From positions 1-8,736 of the forward strand of contig CALKIA010000202.1 of assembly GCA_937988705.1 (NCBI GenBank): a stretch of DNA of 8,736 nt, in the 5' to 3' direction. Numbering within the stretch: position 1 is the stretch's first letter; each line of letters begins with the position of its first letter. Of the stretch, positions 1-3,809 are shown in pieces. A program made the position numbers and the translations under genes. Under the pieces are notes generated by a model. The model was not told the DNA's origin. It saw nothing but the letters and a program-made list of their open reading frames with translations, and did not search any database. Origin of the DNA: an uncultured Chloroflexota bacterium. GTDB lineage: Bacteria; Chloroflexota; Anaerolineae; Aggregatilineales; Phototrophicaceae.

Positions 1-42
1 GTCGTCCTGCCGCCGGAACCGGAAGCGACCCCGGCGTCGTAA
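1..42 (+). CDS. 3' end of an upstream gene of unknown function (partial)
   Basis: Frame 1 is open from the window edge and reads VVLPPEPEATPAS before a TAA stop at 40-42. A Pro/Glu/Ala-rich tail of this kind is common at the C-termini of bacterial proteins but does not identify a family. The codons are GC-rich like those of the neighbours, which supports a real coding end. A subunit of the ABC transporter encoded downstream would be an expected neighbour, but nothing in these 13 codons shows it. Confidence 0.5.
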   Translation, partial: VVLPPEPEATPAS

Positions 43-51
43 GTTTAATAG

Positions 52-155
52 AAACCCCTCACCCCAACCTCTCTCCCACGCAAGCGGGGAGAGGCGTGGC
101 TGACGATACCGTCTGTCTCCCCTCCCTGAATTCGGGGAGGGGTCGGGGGTGGGGT
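52..155. repeat. AACCTCACCCC-type palindromic repeat, copy 1 (two hairpins)
   Basis: The left arm reads AAACCCCTCACCCCAACC at 52-69 and the right arm is G-rich, GGGGGTGGGGT, ending at 155. Inside lie two stem-loops: CTCTCCC (71-77) with GGGAGAG (87-93), and CCCCTCCC (119-126) with GGGAGGGG (135-142). Related copies are at 3465-3533, 5578-5615 (inside a gene) and 7592-7687. No open reading frame in it looks real. It is probably a non-autonomous, MITE- or REP-like element. Confidence 0.7.
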
Positions 156-156
156 A

Positions 157-218
157 GTAGGGGCAGACCTATGTGTCTGCCCGACAGTCAGTGGGCGCAC
201 ACACAGGTGCGCCCCGAC
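157..218. repeat. Twin-hairpin repeat with GTAGGGGC/GCCCCGAC ends, copy 1
   Basis: The element begins GTAGGGGC (157-164) and ends GCCCCGAC (211-218), so its ends are inverted repeats with one mismatch. It contains two perfect 8-bp stems, each closing a 6-nt loop: GGGCAGAC/GTCTGCCC (161-168 with 175-182) and GGGCGCAC/GTGCGCCC (193-200 with 207-214). The same architecture with different stem sequences recurs at 3534-3593. It lies directly upstream of the ABC ATPase start and could fold in the leader RNA. Confidence 0.75.
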
Positions 219-251
219 ATTATTTCGGTTCGTTTATTCAGGGTATGCCCC

Positions 252-1769
252 ATGACCACCACCCCCCAGATCGACCACCTGCAAATGCAAGGTATCGTCA
301 AGCGGTTTCCCGGCGTACTGGCTCTGAATCAAGTTGATTTTGACGTGCGCTCCGGCGAAATCCACGCGCTGCTGGGTGAAAATGGCGCGGGCAAATCCAC
401 GCTGATGAAACTGTTGTACGGCCTGTACCAGCCCGAAGCCGGGACGATTCGCATTAATGGCGCGGCGGTCAAAGTCCACTCCCCGATTGAGGCGATCAGC
501 CGCGGCATCGGCATGATCCACCAGCATTTTATGCTCGTGCCCTCGCTGACAGTCGCGGAAAACGTCGCCTTAGGGATGCAGCTCGGCTGGCGCACCGACT
601 TGCGCACGATCGAGAAAGCGCTGGACGAATTGGCCGACCGCTATAATCTGAAAGTCGATCCGCGCCGCCCGATCTGGCAGTTGGCGGTGGGCGAACAGCA
701 GCGCGTGGAGATTCTGCGGGCGCTGTATCGCGGCGCAGATCTGCTCATCCTCGACGAGCCGACCGCCGTCTTGACACCCAACGAGGTCGATCACCTGTTT
801 GAAGTGCTGCGCCAGATGGCAGCCGATGGCCGCGCGCTGGTGTTCATCTCGCACAAGCTGCACGAAGTGCTGGCGATCAGCCAGCGCATCACCGTGCTGC
901 GCGATGGCCAGTACGTCGACTCGATCCCCACGGCGGGTGCGACCAAACTGCAGCTCGCGGAAATGATGGTCGGGCGTCCAGTCACGCTGGAATATGAACG
1001 CCACCCATGCAGTCGCGGCAACGTGCGGCTGGAACTGGCGGGCGTCAGCGCACTGAGTGATCGCGGCGATCTCGGTCTGAAAGAGGTCAGTTTGGCCGTG
1101 TGCGGCGGCGAAATCGTCGGCATCGCAGGCGTGAGCGGCAACGGTCAGCATGAACTGGCGCAGGCGATTGCCGGTCTGCGGCCCACGACGGGCGGACGCA
1201 TCCTCATCAACGGGCAGGATGTGACGGGCAAACCGACAGGCGCGCGCCGGATAGCCTACATTCCCGAAGAACGCATGATCGACGGCGTGATCAAGACCTT
1301 CACCGTGGCCGAAAATTACATTTTGCAGAATCATGGCAAACAACCGTTTGCGCGGGCGGGCCTGCTGATGAACTTCGGCGCGATTGCGCGGGAGTGCAAA
1401 AACGCCATTCGCGCGTATGATATTAAGACGCCATCGCACGACACGCCGATCAAGAGTTTGTCGGGCGGGAATATTCAAAAATTGGTGCTGGCACGCGAAC
1501 TGGCGCGCGAGCCGCAGGTGTTGATCGCCGCGCAGCCCACACGCGGGGTGGATATTGGCGCGTCCGAGTACATCCATCACCGCTTACTGGAAGAGCGGTC
1601 GAAAGGCACGGCGATTTTGTTGATTTCGGAAGATTTGGACGAAATCCGCGCGATCTCGGATCGCATTCTGGTGATGTACGAGGGGCGCATTGTCGGCGAG
1701 ATGCCGAACGACATCGGCGGGAACGTCGATATCAAGCAATTGGGCGCGCTCATGGCGGGGGCAGGGTGA
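252..1769 (+). CDS. Sugar/nucleoside-type ABC transporter ATP-binding protein (two NBDs)
   Basis: This is a 505-residue cytoplasmic ATPase with two tandem nucleotide-binding domains, the usual length for the RbsA/NupO-like family that powers import of simple sugars or nucleosides. Domain 1 has a Walker A GENGAGKST (42-50), a Q-loop around MIHQHF (88-93), a signature LAVGEQQRVEIL (144-155), Walker B LLILDEPTA (164-172) and the switch His at 201. Domain 2 has the family's degenerate P-loop GVSGNGQHEL (293-302), signature LSGGNIQK (403-410) and AAQPTRGVD (426-434) in place of a normal Walker B, so it is probably a weak or inactive ATPase site. The start is placed at ATG 252, with AGGG at 240-243 as a modest ribosome site; an in-frame extension back to 96 would only translate repeat DNA. 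Partner permeases and a binding protein are not in the window. A nucleoside or purine substrate is suggested by the xanthine dehydrogenase-like genes downstream, but a sugar substrate is equally compatible with the sequence. Confidence 0.93.
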   Translation: MTTTPQIDHLQMQGIVKRFPGVLALNQVDFDVRSGEIHALLGENGAGKSTLMKLLYGLYQPEAGTIRINGAAVKVHSPIEAISRGIGMIHQHFMLVPSLTVAENVALGMQLGWRTDLRTIEKALDELADRYNLKVDPRRPIWQLAVGEQQRVEILRALYRGADLLILDEPTAVLTPNEVDHLFEVLRQMAADGRALVFISHKLHEVLAISQRITVLRDGQYVDSIPTAGATKLQLAEMMVGRPVTLEYERHPCSRGNVRLELAGVSALSDRGDLGLKEVSLAVCGGEIVGIAGVSGNGQHELAQAIAGLRPTTGGRILINGQDVTGKPTGARRIAYIPEERMIDGVIKTFTVAENYILQNHGKQPFARAGLLMNFGAIARECKNAIRAYDIKTPSHDTPIKSLSGGNIQKLVLARELAREPQVLIAAQPTRGVDIGASEYIHHRLLEERSKGTAILLISEDLDEIRAISDRILVMYEGRIVGEMPNDIGGNVDIKQLGALMAGAG

Positions 1770-1773
1770 TCTG

Positions 1774-1779
1774 TATAAT
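1774..1779 (+). promoter_or_regulatory. Possible -10 box (TATAAT) ahead of the toxin-antitoxin cassette
   Basis: A perfect TATAAT lies 5 bp after the ATPase stop and 33 bp before the antitoxin ATG at 1813, which would give a leader of roughly 25-30 nt. No convincing -35 hexamer is found 16-18 bp upstream, so the call rests on the -10 match and its placement. A similar string (GTTTAATAGA, 43-52) follows the stop codon of the first, partial gene. If real, this promoter would drive the antitoxin, the toxin and perhaps the downstream FAD subunit gene. Confidence 0.4.
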
Positions 1780-1812
1780 AGAGTTACTTTCAATGAGTGT
1801 GGAGTCTTGGCG

Positions 1813-2163
1813 ATGGCTGTAAATCTCGAAGATGTTGTCAAGCTGGCAGAACAGCTTGACTCCGATCAACAGAATCTGTTGATCTATCGGCTGCGTGTGA
1901 AGCAGTTGGGCGAACTTGCCATTCGAAAAACAGCGGTGAGTTCATCCAGTCGCAATGTTAGCCAGAGCCTGATACGCGATGAACTGGTTCAAGAGGTCGT
2001 CAGTTTGCGTAACACTCCCGCCCACGCCGAAAACAGCTTACTGGGCAGCTACGCGAATTCCAGTATTCCCGATATATCAGAAGAGGAATTTCACGCACAG
2101 ATGCATTCCATCGCGACCGAATGGGAACAGGAACTAGATGAGCTCAGCGACGACCAACTTTGA
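1813..2163 (+). CDS. Probable antitoxin partner of the PIN toxin (hypothetical protein)
   Basis: This encodes a small, hydrophilic, acidic protein of 116 residues. I do not recognise a named family from the residues. The N-terminus, MAVNLEDVVKLAEQLDSDQQ, followed by NLLIYRLR, looks like the short amphipathic LxxLxxEQQxxLI-type helix seen at the start of many PIN-linked antitoxins. The middle (43-50) is Ser-rich. The C-terminus (87-116) is rich in Asp and Glu (SEEEF, EWEQELDELSDD), as expected of a segment that wraps around a toxin. No ribbon-helix-helix or AbrB motif is evident. The start at ATG 1813 is chosen because GGAG (1801-1804) lies 8 bp upstream; the frame is open back to 1690 but that part lies inside the ATPase gene. 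It overlaps the toxin gene by 26 bp, which implies translational coupling. Identification as an antitoxin is inferred mainly from this arrangement. Confidence 0.75.
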   Translation: MAVNLEDVVKLAEQLDSDQQNLLIYRLRVKQLGELAIRKTAVSSSSRNVSQSLIRDELVQEVVSLRNTPAHAENSLLGSYANSSIPDISEEEFHAQMHSIATEWEQELDELSDDQL

Positions 2164-2554
2164 GCCGATCTATGTCGTCGACACCCATGCGCTGATCTGG
2201 TACTTGCTCAATGATCGGAAGCTGAGTTCTCAGGCGAAAGCTGTGTTTCAGGCGGCGGAACAAAATCAGACACTATTGATTTTGTCGGTTGTCGTCTTGG
2301 CGGAGTTGTACTATGCCAATGCCAAGAATAAATGGTTTCCCGATTTCAAGAAGGTCTACAACGACCTGATGCGAGTACCGTACATACGCTTCGTTTCGGT
2401 CAATCCCGATCACGTTCTCGATTTTTTACAGGATGCAGCGGTACCCGAAATGCATGATCGGATTATTGCCGGACTCGCCCGACGGCTGGGCGCACCGCTT
2501 ATTACATCAGACCCATTGATTACTGCGGCGGCAATCGTCCGCATTTTGTGGTAG
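2138..2554 (+). CDS. vapC: VapC-like PIN-domain ribonuclease toxin
   Basis: This is a 138-residue PIN-domain protein, a typical length for VapC toxins, which are Mg-dependent endoribonucleases that cut tRNA or rRNA when free of antitoxin. The four conserved acidic positions are visible: Asp15 in VVDTHALIWYL, Glu56 in LAELYY, Asp107 in MHDRIIAGLARR, and Asp125 in LITSDPLI. The full acidic set suggests a catalytically intact enzyme. The ATG at 2138 has AGGA at 2129-2132 upstream, inside the antitoxin coding region. The stop at 2552-2554 lies 8 bp before the FAD subunit ATG. Sampled 60-bp lines here are about 45-48% GC by hand count, against about 67% in a line of the next gene, which fits acquisition by transfer. 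RNA target and activity cannot be read from the sequence. Confidence 0.9.
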   Translation: MSSATTNFEPIYVVDTHALIWYLLNDRKLSSQAKAVFQAAEQNQTLLILSVVVLAELYYANAKNKWFPDFKKVYNDLMRVPYIRFVSVNPDHVLDFLQDAAVPEMHDRIIAGLARRLGAPLITSDPLITAAAIVRILW

Positions 2555-2562
2555 GAATTGAT

Positions 2563-3465
2563 ATGAAACTCTGGAACCATTATCACACGCCGCACACGGT
2601 GGATGAAGCCGTTGACCTGCTGTCACGCTATGCGGGACTGGCGAAGATCGTCGCGGGCGGCACGGATCTGCTCGTGGATATGCGCGCGGACTATCACGCG
2701 CCGCACGAAGCGCTGATCGATATTACGCGCATCCCCGACATGGCCGCGATCACCCGTGACGGCGACACGATCACCTTGGGCGCAGGCGTGACCCACGCGC
2801 AGATCGTCAAATCGGCGGATTTGCGGGCGAACGCGACCTGTCTGGTCGAAGGCTGCGGCGTGATCGGCGGGCCGCAGGTGCGCAACGTCGGCACGATTGG
2901 CGGCAATGTCGCGCATGCGCTCCCCGCGGGCGACGGCACGACCTCGCTAGTCGCGCTGGATGCCGAAGCCGAAGTCATCAAAGATGGGATACGTCAATGG
3001 CTGCCCATCCGCGATCTGTTTCGCGGCGCGGGGCAGTCGCTGCTGGATTCGAGCCGCGATCTGCTGATCCGCTTCCGCTTCAAGCCGACGGCAAGCGGTC
3101 AGGCGACCGCCTTTGCCCGCATCATGCGCCCGCAGGGCGTGGCGCTGCCCGTGCTCGGTTGTGCCGTGTGGGTGAGCGTGGCCGAAGGCAAGTTCACGGG
3201 GGCACGGGTGTGTGTCGCGCCCTCCGCACCGATCCCGATGCGCGCTGAGGATGTCGAAGAGATGCTGCTCGGCGCACCCGCGAATGCGGAGAGCATCGAA
3301 GCGGCGATCACGACCGCGCAGGCGACGCTCAAGCTGCGCACGAGCAAATATCGCGCCACTGCCGATTATCGTTATGAGATGGTCGCCGTGCTGCTGCGCA
3401 AGACGCTCACCAAAGCGGTCGAACGGGCGCAAACAGGCGCGGCCGTGCCGGAAGGCGTGGGGTGA
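2563..3465 (+). CDS. Xanthine dehydrogenase-family FAD-binding subunit (CoxM/XdhB-like)
   Basis: This is a 300-residue cytoplasmic flavoprotein subunit of a molybdenum hydroxylase, close to the usual 280-300 residues. It passes electrons from the [2Fe-2S] clusters to the final acceptor. The two FAD-binding signatures of the family are present: AGGTDLL (31-37) and a stretch at 105-124 containing QVRNVGTIGGNVAHALPAGD. The C-terminal domain ends with the typical RTSKYRATADYRYEM region (259-273) and VLLRK. The ATG at 2563 is preferred because AGGAA (2553-2557) lies 5 bp upstream; a GTG at 2548 in the same frame would overlap the toxin stop. It follows the toxin gene by 8 bp and so is probably co-transcribed with it. 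Its catalytic partner, the fused FeS/Mo subunit, begins 344 bp downstream beyond a repeat array. A CO dehydrogenase medium subunit is the main alternative, but the partner's active site argues against that. Confidence 0.92.
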   Translation: MKLWNHYHTPHTVDEAVDLLSRYAGLAKIVAGGTDLLVDMRADYHAPHEALIDITRIPDMAAITRDGDTITLGAGVTHAQIVKSADLRANATCLVEGCGVIGGPQVRNVGTIGGNVAHALPAGDGTTSLVALDAEAEVIKDGIRQWLPIRDLFRGAGQSLLDSSRDLLIRFRFKPTASGQATAFARIMRPQGVALPVLGCAVWVSVAEGKFTGARVCVAPSAPIPMRAEDVEEMLLGAPANAESIEAAITTAQATLKLRTSKYRATADYRYEMVAVLLRKTLTKAVERAQTGAAVPEGVG

Positions 3466-3533
3466 AACCTCACCCCGCTTCGCTGACGCTCAGCCGCCCC
3501 TCTCCATTGGGAGAGGGGTTGGGGGTAAGGTTT
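3465..3533. repeat. AACCTCACCCC-type palindromic repeat, copy 2
   Basis: Outer arms AAACCTCACCCC (3465-3476) and GGGGTAAGGTTT (3522-3533) pair with one mismatch, and an inner stem CCCCTCTCC (3497-3505) with GGAGAGGGG (3510-3518) is perfect with a 4-nt loop. The left arm starts at the last base of the FAD subunit stop codon, so the element abuts the gene exactly. This is the clearest intact copy of the type in the window. Confidence 0.78.
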
Positions 3534-3593
3534 GTAGGGGCGACCCAGGGTGGTCGCCCGTGAAGTCGGGCGGGGACATTGCCCCGCCCCTAC
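3534..3593. repeat. Twin-hairpin repeat with GTAGGGGC/GCCCCTAC ends, copy 2
   Basis: Perfect inverted ends GTAGGGGC (3534-3541) and GCCCCTAC (3586-3593) enclose two stem-loops with 8-bp stems and 6-nt loops: GGGCGACC/GGTCGCCC (3538-3545 with 3552-3559) and GGGCGGGG/CCCCGCCC (3568-3575 with 3582-3589). The layout matches the element at 157-218 while the stem sequences differ. It directly abuts the preceding repeat. Confidence 0.8.
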
Positions 3594-3614
3594 GTTATGT
3601 GTGGTTGGTTTTTC

Positions 3615-3685
3615 GTAGGAACGAGGCATGCCTCGTCCGGTTTCTTGGGTAGAAAGATAGCGGACGCGATGAATCGCGTCCCTAC
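3615..3685. repeat. GTAGGaAC...GTCCCTAC element with two palindromes
   Basis: The ends GTAGGAAC (3615-3622) and GTCCCTAC (3678-3685) are inverted with one mismatch. The left half holds the 16-nt perfect palindrome ACGAGGCATGCCTCGT (3621-3636); the right half holds the hairpin GGACGCGAT/ATCGCGTCC (3662-3670 with 3673-3681). It has the same end signature as the twin-hairpin repeats but longer, different stems, and shares its left palindrome with the element at 6678-6807. Confidence 0.75.
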
Positions 3686-3730
3686 GAGAAACACGCGTTT
3701 TCTATAGGCGCGAATCTAGGATACAAGATG

Positions 3731-3752
3731 ACGAGGCATACCTCGTCCCTAC
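3731..3752. repeat. Half copy of the ACGAGGCATGCCTCGT...CCCTAC element
   Basis: ACGAGG (3731-3736) and CCTCGT (3741-3746) form a stem around CATA, followed by the end signature CCCTAC (3747-3752). The central GCATGC of the other copies has changed to GCATAC, and the left GTAGG end is missing, so this is a degraded right half. It lies 58 bp upstream of the Mo subunit start. Confidence 0.6.
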
Positions 3753-3757
3753 ACAAC

Positions 3758-3773
3758 GCAGACTTCGGTCTGC
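3758..3773 (+). repeat. GCAGAC-TTCG-GTCTGC hairpin upstream of the Mo subunit gene
   Basis: A perfect 6-bp stem closes a TTCG tetraloop, an unusually stable RNA loop when closed by C-G as it is here. No run of T follows, so it does not look like a terminator. It sits 37 bp before the ATG at 3810 and may affect leader stability. It could equally be the remains of another repeat. Confidence 0.45.
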
Positions 3774-3809
3774 ACAGCACTGTCAGATTTGAGATAAACA
3801 GGTGTTCCC

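Noticed and set aside
96..251. In-frame upstream extension of the ABC ATPase (52 extra residues)
   Set aside because: It translates hairpin repeat DNA (52-218), has no family similarity, and a family-like N-terminus begins at ATG 252 with a ribosome site.
570..1580. 336-codon open frame on the minus strand
   Set aside because: Antisense shadow of the ABC ATPase, whose motifs are complete on the plus strand.
2548..2562. GTG start for the FAD subunit
   Set aside because: The ATG at 2563 has AGGAA 5 bp upstream and gives the family-like N-terminus; the GTG would add only five residues.
3466..3773. CRISPR array
   Set aside because: The repeats are palindromes of different sequence and spacing, with no uniform direct repeats or spacers and no cas genes.
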